A stretch of DNA of 64,000 nucleotides. Origin: CAJXYS01 sp913063035 (lineage in GTDB: Bacteria > Pseudomonadota > Alphaproteobacteria > Rhodobacterales > Rhodobacteraceae). How positions within the stretch are numbered: the first letter of the stretch is position 1; every line of letters starts with the position of its first letter. Both the position numbers and the translations under genes were made by a program. Location of the stretch: positions 1 through 64,000 of the forward strand of contig NZ_JBOCEG010000004.1 of assembly GCF_050586465.1 (NCBI RefSeq), read 5' to 3'. Below, piece by piece: positions 1 through 7,149 of the stretch. Below the pieces are notes generated by a model, which was not told the origin of the DNA, did not search any database, and was given only the letters and a program-made list of their open reading frames with translations.

Positions 1-1
1 C

Positions 2-70
2 TGTGTTTTCGGGGTGGGGGCGCTAACCCGCAACATCGCTGAGAGCTACGAGACGCTGGTGCGGGCCTGA
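2..70 (+). CDS. 3' end of an unidentified gene (partial)
   Basis: An open frame enters from the left edge and ends with TGA after 22 codons, finishing in NIAESYETLVRA. The fragment is too short to assign to a family. The codon choice is GC-rich and typical of the window. A GC hairpin and a copy of the GGATATTT repeat follow immediately, which fits the end of a transcription unit. It could also be a chance frame. Confidence 0.35.
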   Translation, partial: CVFGVGALTRNIAESYETLVRA

Positions 71-81
71 GGCCCGGGCGC

Positions 82-99
82 GGCCCGCATCCGCGGGCC
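82..99 (+). terminator. GC hairpin, possible terminator of the left-edge gene
   Basis: GGCCCGC and GCGGGCC pair around an ATCC loop, 11 bases after the stop at 70. Only a short pyrimidine-rich stretch follows (CCCGCTTTCGCC), not a clean T-run, so efficiency is uncertain. Confidence 0.35.
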
Positions 100-105
100 C
101 CGCTT

Positions 106-140
106 TCGCCTTCGGCGAGGATATTTCCGGAACGATGAAG
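106..140 (+). repeat. Dispersed intergenic GGATATTT repeat, copy 1
   Basis: A small hairpin (TCGCC-TTC-GGCGA) is followed directly by GGATATTTCCGGAACGATGAAG. The same plan of GC hairpin plus GGATA(T/C)TT recurs at 6994-7033, 7044-7096 (reverse), 24227-24264 and 53251-53301 (reverse), always between genes. It sits between two converging genes here. Confidence 0.5.
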
Positions 141-146
141 GGGCCC

Positions 147-1070
147 TCAGCCCTGGGGCGTCATGCCCCGGCGCGCCTTGCCACGCCGGATCCCCAGCGC
201 GCGTTCGCGCCAGATGATCAGGATCCCGGCCGTGATGACCAGCGCGGCGCCGCCCAGCATGGTCGGGGTCGGCACCTCGTCGAAGACCGCGTAGCCGATC
301 ACCAGCGCCAGCAGCATCGAGGCATAGTCGAAGGGCGCGATCACCCCGGCATCGGCGAAGCGGTAGGCAGAGGTCAGGAAGATCTGGCCGGTCCCGCCGA
401 GAAGCCCGGCCAGGACCAGCAGCGCGACCGGTCCCCAGCCGGGCCAGGCCCAGCCCCAGGGCAGCGTCAGCAGCGACAGGCAGGCCGCAGTGACCGAGAA
501 ATAGAAGACGATGGCGGCGGTCGCCTCGGTCCGGACCAGCTTGCGCACGAAAACCTGCGCCAGCGCCGCGCAGACCGCGGCGCCCAGCACCACGACCGCG
601 CCGAGCGTCTCGCGCAGGCTCACCGCGTCATCGCCCAGCGCGGTCAGGCGGGGCGAGAGCACGAGCAGAACGCCGGCGAGCCCCAGCGCCACGGCCGAGA
701 GCCGGAAGAGGCGCACCCTTTCGCCGAGAAACATCGCCGCGAAGATCACGACGAGCAGCGGGGCCGCGTAGCCGATGGCGGTGACCTCGGGCAGCGGCAG
801 AAGGCCGAGACCGGTGAACATCAGCCCCATCGCGCTGGTGCCGACCAGCCCCCGCCAGAGATGGCCGAGCGGGTTCGCCGTGCGCAGCCCGTGCGACAGG
901 TCCCCGCGCAGCGCGAGCCATCCGACGATTACCGGAAGGGCGAAAAACGCGCGGAAGAACACCGCCTGGCCCGGCGGCACGGCATCGGCGGTCGCCTTGA
1001 TGAGGCTCGCCATGATCACGAAGATGGTGACCGAGCAGAGTTTGAGGAGAATCCCGGTGACGGGGTGCAT
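147..1070 (-). CDS. DMT-superfamily transporter (EamA type)
   Basis: This 307-residue protein is a run of about ten hydrophobic segments in two similar halves, as expected of EamA/RhaT drug-metabolite transporters in the inner membrane. Typical features include the early membrane segment MHPVTGILLKLCSVTIFV, FFRAFFALP, and the second-half motif FDYASMLLALVIGY. I chose the ATG at 1070 because the first membrane segment begins there; upstream in-frame codons would add an arginine-rich, non-membrane extension. The substrate cannot be told from sequence. It is divergent from rsfS, with about 170 bases between them. The C-terminus is basic, as expected for a cytoplasmic tail. Confidence 0.85.
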   Translation of the reverse strand: MHPVTGILLKLCSVTIFVIMASLIKATADAVPPGQAVFFRAFFALPVIVGWLALRGDLSHGLRTANPLGHLWRGLVGTSAMGLMFTGLGLLPLPEVTAIGYAAPLLVVIFAAMFLGERVRLFRLSAVALGLAGVLLVLSPRLTALGDDAVSLRETLGAVVVLGAAVCAALAQVFVRKLVRTEATAAIVFYFSVTAACLSLLTLPWGWAWPGWGPVALLVLAGLLGGTGQIFLTSAYRFADAGVIAPFDYASMLLALVIGYAVFDEVPTPTMLGGAALVITAGILIIWRERALGIRRGKARRGMTPQG

Positions 1071-1297
1071 GGCGCTGTTCCCTGGGCGTGCCGTCTTTCT
1101 AGGCGCCCCGGCGCGGTTTGCAAATGCCGGGCGGAATTCCGCCCGGCTCCATTGAGAATGCGGGGGGGCTTTGCTACATTTGTCGCAGGCCCGGCGTCGG
1201 GGCCACACCGAAGGCGGCGCGGTTGCAATAGGAGGACAGAGTTCTGTCGCAACACATATCAGCGGTCGAACACGGGACCGCCACAGGGGCCGGGACG

Positions 1298-1657
1298 GTG
1301 AGGCCCCAGGACGAGACGGCGAGCAAGGAGCTGCTCGCGCAAATCCTCACTTCGCTGGAAGACGACAAGGCCGAGGACGTGGTCACCATCGACCTGCGCG
1401 GCCGGACCGAGATGGTCGATTACATGGTGATCGCATCGGGCCGGTCCTCGCGGCAGGTGGTCTCCATCGCCGAGAAGCTGTCGGACCGGCTGAAGCAGGA
1501 CCTCGGCCTGCTCACGCGCAGCGAGGGCAAGGACCAGGGCGACTGGGTGCTGATCGACTGCGGCGACGTGGTCGTGCACATCTTCCGCCCCGAGGTGCGC
1601 GAGTTCTACCAGATCGAGAAGATGTGGATGTCCCAGCCGCAACCCGGCCGGGGCTGA
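1298..1657 (+). CDS. rsfS: Ribosome silencing factor RsfS
   Basis: The 119-residue protein matches RsfS (Iojap/DUF143), which binds ribosomal protein L14 and blocks subunit joining when nutrients fall. The family signature is clear: EDVVTIDLRGRTEMVDYMVI, then the GRSSRQV turn, GDWVLIDCGDVVVHIF and RPEVREFYQIEKMW. GTG at 1298 is the first standard start, but its Shine-Dalgarno is weak. A strong GGAGGA at 1231-1236 lies 7 bases before an in-frame CTG at 1244, which would add 18 residues. The stop abuts the rlmH ATG directly, an arrangement common to many bacteria, so the two are co-translated. Confidence 0.93.
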   Translation: MRPQDETASKELLAQILTSLEDDKAEDVVTIDLRGRTEMVDYMVIASGRSSRQVVSIAEKLSDRLKQDLGLLTRSEGKDQGDWVLIDCGDVVVHIFRPEVREFYQIEKMWMSQPQPGRG

Positions 1658-2128
1658 ATGCGTCTTCACGTCTGCGCCGTTGGCCGGCTCCGCCGGGGGC
1701 CGGAACGTGACCTTTACGACGACTACGCGACGCGGCTCGACCGGACGGGCAGGGCGCTCGGGCTTGGCCCGCTGACGCTGCACGAGGTCGAGGACCGCAA
1801 GGGGGGCGGCCCGGCCGCGGAGGCCGCGCTCCTCGCGCGGGTCCTGCCGGAGGGCGCGGCGGTCTGCGCGCTGGACGAACGCGGCAAGACGCTGTCGTCC
1901 CCGGATTTCGCGGCCATGCTCGCCCGCTGGCGCGACGAGGGGTGGGGCGCCGCGGCCTTCGTCATCGGCGGCGCCGACGGCATCGCGCCGGAGCTTGTGG
2001 CCCGCGCCGACGTGACGCTCTCGCTCGGCAGGATGGTCTGGCCGCACATGCTGGTCCGCGTCATGCTCGCCGAACAGCTCTACAGGGCCGCGGCCATCCT
2101 GGCCGGCAGCCCCTATCACCGCGCCTGA
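1658..2128 (+). CDS. rlmH: 23S rRNA (pseudouridine1915-N3)-methyltransferase RlmH
   Basis: RlmH is a SPOUT methyltransferase that uses S-adenosylmethionine to methylate pseudouridine 1915 in helix 69 of 23S rRNA. The 156-residue length is normal. The knotted cofactor pocket is visible as FVIGGADGI followed by LSLGRMVWPHMLVR and the C-terminal AEQLYRAAAILAGSPYHR. The C-terminal tyrosine-histidine end is a family hallmark. The ATG follows the rsfS stop with no gap, so translation is probably coupled. Confidence 0.95.
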   Translation: MRLHVCAVGRLRRGPERDLYDDYATRLDRTGRALGLGPLTLHEVEDRKGGGPAAEAALLARVLPEGAAVCALDERGKTLSSPDFAAMLARWRDEGWGAAAFVIGGADGIAPELVARADVTLSLGRMVWPHMLVRVMLAEQLYRAAAILAGSPYHRA

Positions 2129-2186
2129 GCTTGCGCCGCGCCCGGGCGGGTTCTAGAAGGCGGTTAAGGCAGACCCTGGAGTTTCC

Positions 2187-3707
2187 ATGACCGTACCGAA
2201 GCCCGTCGTCCTTTGCATTCTCGATGGCTGGGGGCTGCGCGACGAACGCGACGCGAACGCGCCCGCGCTTGCCGAGACGCCGCATTTCGACCGGATCATG
2301 GCCGCATGCCCCCATGCGACGCTGGTCACCCATGGCCCCGACGTGGGCCTGCCGCGCGGGCAGATGGGCAATTCCGAGGTCGGGCACACCAATATCGGCG
2401 CCGGCCGCATCGTGGCGATGGATCTTGGCCAGATCGATCTCGCCATCGAGGATGGCAGCTTCTTCGAGCGCCCGGCGCTCCTGTCCTTCATCGACAAGGT
2501 GAAGGCCGCGGGGGGCACCGCGCATCTCATGGGGGTGATTTCCGACGGCGGCGTACATGGCCATATCCGGCACGTCCTGGCCGCCGCGCGCGTGATCGCC
2601 GGGGCCGGCGTGCCGGTCGTGATCCACGCCGTGACCGACGGGCGCGACGTGGCGCCCGACTCCGCCGACGGGTTCATCGCCGAACTGGTCGCCGGGCTGC
2701 CCGAGGGCGCGACGGTGGCGACGGTCATGGGACGCTACTACGCGATGGATCGCGACAATCGCTGGGATCGCGTGTCGCTGGCCTATCACGCCATGGTCAA
2801 CGGCCTCGGGGAAGAGTGCGAGAGCGCCGAGCAGGCCGTGGCCGCCGCCTATGAGCGGGGCGAGACCGACGAGTTCATCGAGCCGAGCGTCATCGCCGAC
2901 CCGCCCGGCTTTCGGGACGGGGACGGGTTCTTCTGCCTCAATTTCCGCGCCGACCGGGCCCGCGAGATCCTGCGCGCCATCGGCGCGCCGGGCTTCGCCG
3001 AATTCGAGACCGGGCGGCGGCCCGCGCTGTCGGCCATGCTGGGGATGGTGGAGTATTCCGAGGGTCACAACGCCTACATGGACACGGTGTTTCCCAAGCG
3101 CGACATCGTCAACACGCTCGGGGCCTGGGTCGCCAGGCACGGGCGCCGGCAGTTCCGCCTGGCCGAGACCGAGAAATACCCCCATGTCACCTTCTTCCTG
3201 AACGGTGGCAAGGAAGAGCCCGAGGAGGGCGAGGATCGCTGCATGCCGCCATCGCCCAAGGTGGCGACCTACGATCTGCAGCCCGAGATGGCCGCCCCCG
3301 AGGTCGGTGCGAACCTCGTGGAGGCGATCGGGGATGGCTACGACCTGATCGTTGTCAATTTCGCCAACCCGGACATGGTCGGCCATACCGGAGACCTCGC
3401 CGCGGCCATGGCCGCCTGTGCGGCGGTGGACCGGAGCCTCGGCGCGGCGCTCGATGCGCTCGAGGCGGCCGGGGGCGCGATGATCGTCACCGCCGATCAC
3501 GGCAATTGCGAGATGATGACCGACCCCGAGACCGGCGGCCCGCACACCGCCCACACGACCAACCCGGTGCCCGTGATCCTTGTGGGTGGCCCGGCGGGGG
3601 CGCGGCTGCGTGACGGGCGGCTGGCGGACCTGGCGCCGACGCTCCTGGCGCTGATGGGCCTGCCGAAACCGCCGGAGATGACCGGGGAAAGCCTGATCGT
3701 GACATGA
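2187..3707 (+). CDS. gpmI: 2,3-bisphosphoglycerate-independent phosphoglycerate mutase
   Basis: This enzyme interconverts 3- and 2-phosphoglycerate in glycolysis and gluconeogenesis using two manganese ions and a phosphoserine intermediate. The 506 residues match the family. LDGWG (Asp13) begins the metal site, GNSEVGHTNIGAG holds the catalytic Ser63, the middle phosphotransferase insert carries VTDGRDVAP, and TADHGNCE plus HTAHTTNPVP complete the alkaline-phosphatase-like core. It is the third gene of the rsfS run. Its stop overlaps the next start by four bases (ATGA), indicating coupling. Confidence 0.96.
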   Translation: MTVPKPVVLCILDGWGLRDERDANAPALAETPHFDRIMAACPHATLVTHGPDVGLPRGQMGNSEVGHTNIGAGRIVAMDLGQIDLAIEDGSFFERPALLSFIDKVKAAGGTAHLMGVISDGGVHGHIRHVLAAARVIAGAGVPVVIHAVTDGRDVAPDSADGFIAELVAGLPEGATVATVMGRYYAMDRDNRWDRVSLAYHAMVNGLGEECESAEQAVAAAYERGETDEFIEPSVIADPPGFRDGDGFFCLNFRADRAREILRAIGAPGFAEFETGRRPALSAMLGMVEYSEGHNAYMDTVFPKRDIVNTLGAWVARHGRRQFRLAETEKYPHVTFFLNGGKEEPEEGEDRCMPPSPKVATYDLQPEMAAPEVGANLVEAIGDGYDLIVVNFANPDMVGHTGDLAAAMAACAAVDRSLGAALDALEAAGGAMIVTADHGNCEMMTDPETGGPHTAHTTNPVPVILVGGPAGARLRDGRLADLAPTLLALMGLPKPPEMTGESLIVT

Positions 3708-4846
3708 GGCGGTTGGGCGGTTTCCTGGCCTGCATGGCATTTCTCGCCGCGACAGGCGCGGCCGTGGCCCAGGCCGATCCGGGGCACGCCGCCCGCCGCG
3801 CGGCCCAGCAGATCGAGGCGGCGGCGCTTGCGCTGGCCGAGGCGCGGGAAGCCGGTGACCGGGTCGCGGCGCTGACGCGCACCGTCCGCGCCTATGAGGA
3901 CGGGCTCGCGGCCCTTCGCGAGGGGCTGCGCCGCGCAGCCGTTCAGGAACGTGCCATCGCGCTCGAATTCGCGGCGCGCCGGGACGAGTTGTCCGGCCTC
4001 CTTGGGGCGTTGCAGGCGATCGGGCGCACCCCGGAACCGCTTTTGATGGTGCATCCGGCCGGACCTCTCGGCACGGCGCGGGCTGGGATGATCCTTTCGG
4101 AGGTGACGCCCGGGTTGAACGCGCGCGCCGCCGCGCTCGGCGCCGAGCTTGAGCGGCTCCGTATCCTGCGCGAGGTTCGCGCGGCCGCGGCGGAATCGCT
4201 GTCGGCGGGACTGCGCGGCGCGCAGGAGGCGCGCAGCGCGCTCTCGGCCGCCATCGCAGAGCGGCGCGACCTGCCGGTGCGGTTCGATGCCGACCCGGCC
4301 CGGCTCCGGGCGCTGGCCGAGGCCGCCGACACGCTGGACGGCTTCGCCGCCAACCTGCCGGACCGTTCCGGCGCCGCCATGCCGGCGGGGTTCGCGGCCC
4401 GAAAGGGAAAGCTGCCGCTGCCCGTGGCAGGGCGCGTCCTGCGCCGCTTCGGCGAGGCCGACGCGGCGGGCATCCGGCGCCCGGGGCTCGTGGCCGCGGC
4501 GCCGCCGCTGTCGCTGGTGACCGCCCCCGCGGCCGTGACGCTGCTTTATGCCGGGCCGCTGCTGGACTACGGAAACGTGATCGTGCTTGAACCCGGCGAC
4601 GGTTATCTGTTGGTATTCGCGGGGCTCGCAAGGATCTACGGTGAAGAGGGCCAGATCCTGCCCGAAGGCGCGCCCCTCGGCCTGCTCGGCGGGGGCAGCC
4701 CGGCAGGGGAAGAGGTGCTGCGGCCGGATCCCGGCGGCACCGGTGGCGTAGAACGGGAAACGCTTTATATTGAGATCCGACACGACGGGAACCCGGTGGA
4801 CCCCGAGACCTGGTTCACGCTGAACAAGGAACAGGATACGCGATGA
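3704..4846 (+). CDS. EnvC-like murein hydrolase activator (degenerate LytM domain)
   Basis: The 380-residue protein has a signal peptide (residues 1-24, ending AVAQA), a long alanine/arginine-rich helical region likely to be coiled coil, and a C-terminal M23/LytM-like domain from about residue 235 (KLPLPVAGRVLRRFGEADAAG). Active M23 peptidases need a His/Asp pair and an HxH motif. Here the HxH position reads YIEIR and the first histidine is absent, so it is probably non-catalytic, like EnvC, and activates a periplasmic amidase. It overlaps both gpmI and ctpA by four bases; envC next to ctpA is a recurrent proteobacterial arrangement. Confidence 0.87.
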   Translation: MRRLGGFLACMAFLAATGAAVAQADPGHAARRAAQQIEAAALALAEAREAGDRVAALTRTVRAYEDGLAALREGLRRAAVQERAIALEFAARRDELSGLLGALQAIGRTPEPLLMVHPAGPLGTARAGMILSEVTPGLNARAAALGAELERLRILREVRAAAAESLSAGLRGAQEARSALSAAIAERRDLPVRFDADPARLRALAEAADTLDGFAANLPDRSGAAMPAGFAARKGKLPLPVAGRVLRRFGEADAAGIRRPGLVAAAPPLSLVTAPAAVTLLYAGPLLDYGNVIVLEPGDGYLLVFAGLARIYGEEGQILPEGAPLGLLGGGSPAGEEVLRPDPGGTGGVERETLYIEIRHDGNPVDPETWFTLNKEQDTR

Positions 4847-6177
4847 AGAAATTCGTCATGGCCGCGCTCGGCGGAACGCTTGCCGGGATCGTGCTCACCT
4901 CGCAGGTGGCCGCGCCGCTGATCGCCCAGGAAGCCGACGCCAGCAAATCCGTCTACCAGCAACTCGATCTCTTCGGCGACATCTTCGAGCGCATCCGCGC
5001 GCAATATGTCGAGGAGGTGGAGGAGGCCGACCTGATCGAGGCCGCGATCAACGGGATGCTGACCTCGCTCGATCCGCATTCGAGCTACCTGCCGCCGAAG
5101 GATTTCGACGACATGCAGGTCCAGACCCGCGGCGAGTTCGGCGGATTGGGCATCGAGGTCACGCAGGAAGACGGCTTCGTGAAGGTGGTCTCGCCGATCG
5201 ACGGCACGCCGGCCGACGAGGCCGGGATCGAGGCCGGCGACTTCATCACCCATGTGGACGGCGAATCGGTCCTGGGCATGACGCTCGACGAGGCGGTCGA
5301 GCTGATGCGCGGGCCGGTCGGCTCGGAAATCAGCATCACCGTGGTCCGCGAGGATATCGACGAGCCCTTCGACGTGACCATCGTCCGCGACACGATCACG
5401 CTCACCGCGGTGCGCAGCCGGCTCGAGGGCGACACCGTCGTGCTGCGGATCACCACCTTCAACGACCAGACCTTCCCGAACCTCGAGCAGGGCCTGCAAG
5501 ACATGGTCGAGGACGCCGGCGGCATGGACAACGTCAACGGCGTCGTGCTCGACCTGCGCAACAACCCGGGCGGGCTGCTGACCCAGGCGATCAAGGTTTC
5601 CGACGCCTTCCTCGATGCCGGCGAGATCGTCTCGACCCGCGGCCGCGACAGCGCCGACAGCGAGCGTTACAACGCCACCGACGGCGACCTGGCCGGCGGC
5701 AAGCCGATCGTGGTGCTGATCAATGGCGGGTCCGCGTCGGCCTCGGAAATCGTCGCCGGGGCGCTGCAGGATCACCGCCGGGCGGTGGTCGTCGGGACCA
5801 AGAGCTTCGGCAAGGGGTCGGTGCAGACCATCATCCCGCTCAAGGGCGACGGGGCGATGCGGCTCACCACCTCGCGTTACTACACGCCGTCCGGGCGGTC
5901 GATCCAGGCGCTCGGCGTCTCGCCCGACATCGTCGTGGCCCAGCAGCCGCCGCGCGAAGACGACGACGACGCCGAGGCGCAGCGCCGCACCCGGTCCGAG
6001 GCCAATCTGCGCGGCCGGCTGGACAATGACAGCCTGAGCGAGGAGGAGCGCCAGAAGCTCGAGGAAGAGCGCGAGGCGGCCGAGGCCGCGGCGCGGATCC
6101 GCGACGAGGACTACCAGCTTTCCTACGCGCTCGACCTGCTCAAGGGTCTGGGTGCACTCGACGCGCTGCAGCAATGA
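4843..6177 (+). CDS. ctpA: C-terminal processing peptidase, S41 family (CtpA)
   Basis: CtpA is a periplasmic serine protease with a PDZ domain that trims C-termini and controls peptidoglycan hydrolases. The 444 residues contain a signal peptide (1-30), the family entry motif MLTSLDPHSSYLPP, a PDZ domain around 95-170 and the S41 core. The catalytic dyad is seen as Ser299 in NGGSASASEI and Lys324 in SFGKGSVQ. The C-terminal 70 residues are charged (DDDDAEAQRR, EEERQKLEEEREAAEAAA) and likely helical. The ATG overlaps the envC-like stop, so activator and protease are made together. Confidence 0.95.
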   Translation: MKKFVMAALGGTLAGIVLTSQVAAPLIAQEADASKSVYQQLDLFGDIFERIRAQYVEEVEEADLIEAAINGMLTSLDPHSSYLPPKDFDDMQVQTRGEFGGLGIEVTQEDGFVKVVSPIDGTPADEAGIEAGDFITHVDGESVLGMTLDEAVELMRGPVGSEISITVVREDIDEPFDVTIVRDTITLTAVRSRLEGDTVVLRITTFNDQTFPNLEQGLQDMVEDAGGMDNVNGVVLDLRNNPGGLLTQAIKVSDAFLDAGEIVSTRGRDSADSERYNATDGDLAGGKPIVVLINGGSASASEIVAGALQDHRRAVVVGTKSFGKGSVQTIIPLKGDGAMRLTTSRYYTPSGRSIQALGVSPDIVVAQQPPREDDDDAEAQRRTRSEANLRGRLDNDSLSEEERQKLEEEREAAEAAARIRDEDYQLSYALDLLKGLGALDALQQ

Positions 6178-6193
6178 TGGGAACCATGCCGGA

Positions 6194-6218
6194 CCGGGCG
6201 GGCCGCCGGCCCGTCCGG
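6194..6218 (+). other. Strong GC hairpin between ctpA and rppH
   Basis: CCGGGCGGGCC and GGCCCGTCCGG pair at 10 of 11 positions around a 3-base loop, 16 bases after the ctpA stop. There is no T-run, so it is not a classical terminator. It may protect the ctpA message end or act as a processing site. Confidence 0.4.
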
Positions 6219-6240
6219 CCGGCGCGGCCAGGTGGTCCGG

Positions 6241-6744
6241 ATGCCTGAAAAGCCTGCCTCGAGTATCGACGCGCTACCCTATCGCCCCTGCGTGGGCGTG
6301 ATGGTGATGAACCCCGAGGGCGGCATCTTCGCCGGCCAGCGGATCGATTCGGACTACGATGCCTGGCAAATGCCCCAGGGCGGCATCGAAAAGGGCGAGG
6401 ACCCGGCCGAGGCGGCGCTGCGCGAGCTGGAGGAAGAGACCGGCATCCCGCGCGACGCGGTCGAGATCCTGGCCTGGACCGAGGACTGGATTCCCTACGA
6501 TCTGCCGGTGCATCTGGTGCCCCGGCTCTGGGGCGGGAAGTATCGCGGGCAGGAGCAGCGCTGGTTCCTGATGCGCTTCAACGGGGACGAGCGCTTGATC
6601 GATATCGAGACCGAGCACCCCGAGTTCTCGCGCTGGTGCTGGCTCTCTCCCGATGACGTGCTGACCCGGATCGTGCCCTTCAAACGCGACACCTATGCCC
6701 GGGTGATCGCGGAATTCCGCCCCCATTTTCCCGAGCCCGATCGC
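6241..6744 (+). CDS. rppH: RNA pyrophosphohydrolase RppH (3' end lost in assembly scar)
   Basis: RppH removes pyrophosphate from 5'-triphosphate RNA to trigger decay. The Nudix box runs from GGIEKGEDPAEAALRELEEE into TGI and has every consensus residue; the flanking YRPCVGVMVMN, WQMPQGG and EHPEFSRWCWL are RppH-specific. ATG at 6241 has AGGTGG five bases upstream; an in-frame GTG at 6232 is less likely. The coding sequence is convincing up to Arg168 at 6744 and then dissolves into a G-run, so the true stop is not visible. At about 168 residues it is already near full length for the family. Confidence 0.92.
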
Positions 6745-6960
6745 GGGGGGGGGGGGGGGGAAAAAAAAAGAAAACCACTCGGGGGGGGGGGTTGTTGGGG
6801 GGGGGTGTGGGGAGGGGGGGGGGGAAAAAGTGGAAGGGGGGGGGGNNNNNNNNNNATGGGAGAACCAGGGTTTTGCCCTCGAACGGCGACACCGATTCCT
6901 GGGGGGTCGCGGACTTCCTCCCCCCCTCCCCCCCCCCCCCTCCCCCCCCCCACCCCCCCC
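6745..6960. other. Assembly scar: G/A/C homopolymers and a 10-N gap
   Basis: The + strand degenerates into long G runs with A runs, then ten Ns at 6846-6855, then 63 ordinary-looking bases, then C runs at about 6919-6960. Such runs at contig ends are typical of low-quality terminal read sequence. Bases 6874-6923 match 6674-6723 (rppH) without gaps at 39 of 50 positions, so the right-hand contig probably begins with an error-rich copy of the rppH end. Any reading frame through here is spurious. Together with 6961-7149 this makes a 405-base stretch with no supportable gene. Confidence 0.9.
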
Positions 6961-6970
6961 AAGACCCCGG

Positions 6971-6993
6971 CCGCCCGTTCGGGCGGGTTGTTT
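6971..6993 (+). terminator. Rho-independent-type terminator after rppH
   Basis: CCGCCC and GGGCGG pair around a GTTC loop, and GTTGTTT follows. Placed just beyond the unresolved rppH end, it probably closes the rsfS-rppH transcription unit. The tract is short, so strength is uncertain. Confidence 0.5.
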
Positions 6994-7033
6994 CGCGCGC
7001 TTGCGCGCGCGAGGATACTTGGACCACTTGGAA
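6994..7033 (+). repeat. Dispersed intergenic GGATATTT repeat, copy 2
   Basis: An alternating CGCGCGC-TTG-CGCGCG hairpin is followed by GAGGATACTTGGACCACTTGGAA. It is the left arm of an inverted pair with copy 3: 7013-7033 and 7044-7064 are complementary at 17 of 21 positions around a 10-base loop. Confidence 0.55.
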
Positions 7034-7043
7034 GGGTGGATGT

Positions 7044-7096
7044 TTCCAAGTGGCGGAAATATCCCCGCCGGAGGCATGGAATCGCCGCGCAGCGGC
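7044..7096 (-). repeat. Dispersed intergenic GGATATTT repeat, copy 3 (reverse orientation)
   Basis: Read on the minus strand it is a GCCGC-TGC-GCGGC hairpin, then GATTCCATGCCTCCGGCGGG, then GATATTTCCGCCACTTGGAA. It closely matches copy 5 at 53251-53301. Together with copy 2 it can form a large cruciform between rppH and dnaE2. Confidence 0.55.
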
Positions 7097-7149
7097 CCTG
7101 TGGCGGAACCGGACTCCACATGAGAACAAAAGGTGAATAAAATGGAGTC

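Noticed and set aside
6745..6845. The G-run as a biological G-quadruplex or repeat
   Set aside because: The runs of G, A and C surround a 10-N gap and an error-rich copy of rppH, which points to assembly artefact.
7106..7127. Two GAAC sequences upstream of dnaE2 as a possible alphaproteobacterial LexA (SOS) box
   Set aside because: The alphaproteobacterial LexA site is GTTC-N7-GTTC (or GAAC-N7-GAAC). Here the spacing is 14, not 7, and no third GAAC lies midway.
6232..7140. A 302-codon frame that runs from rppH through the Ns
   Set aside because: Beyond 6744 it crosses homopolymer runs and ten Ns; the residues are Gly/Pro/Lys runs with no protein character.
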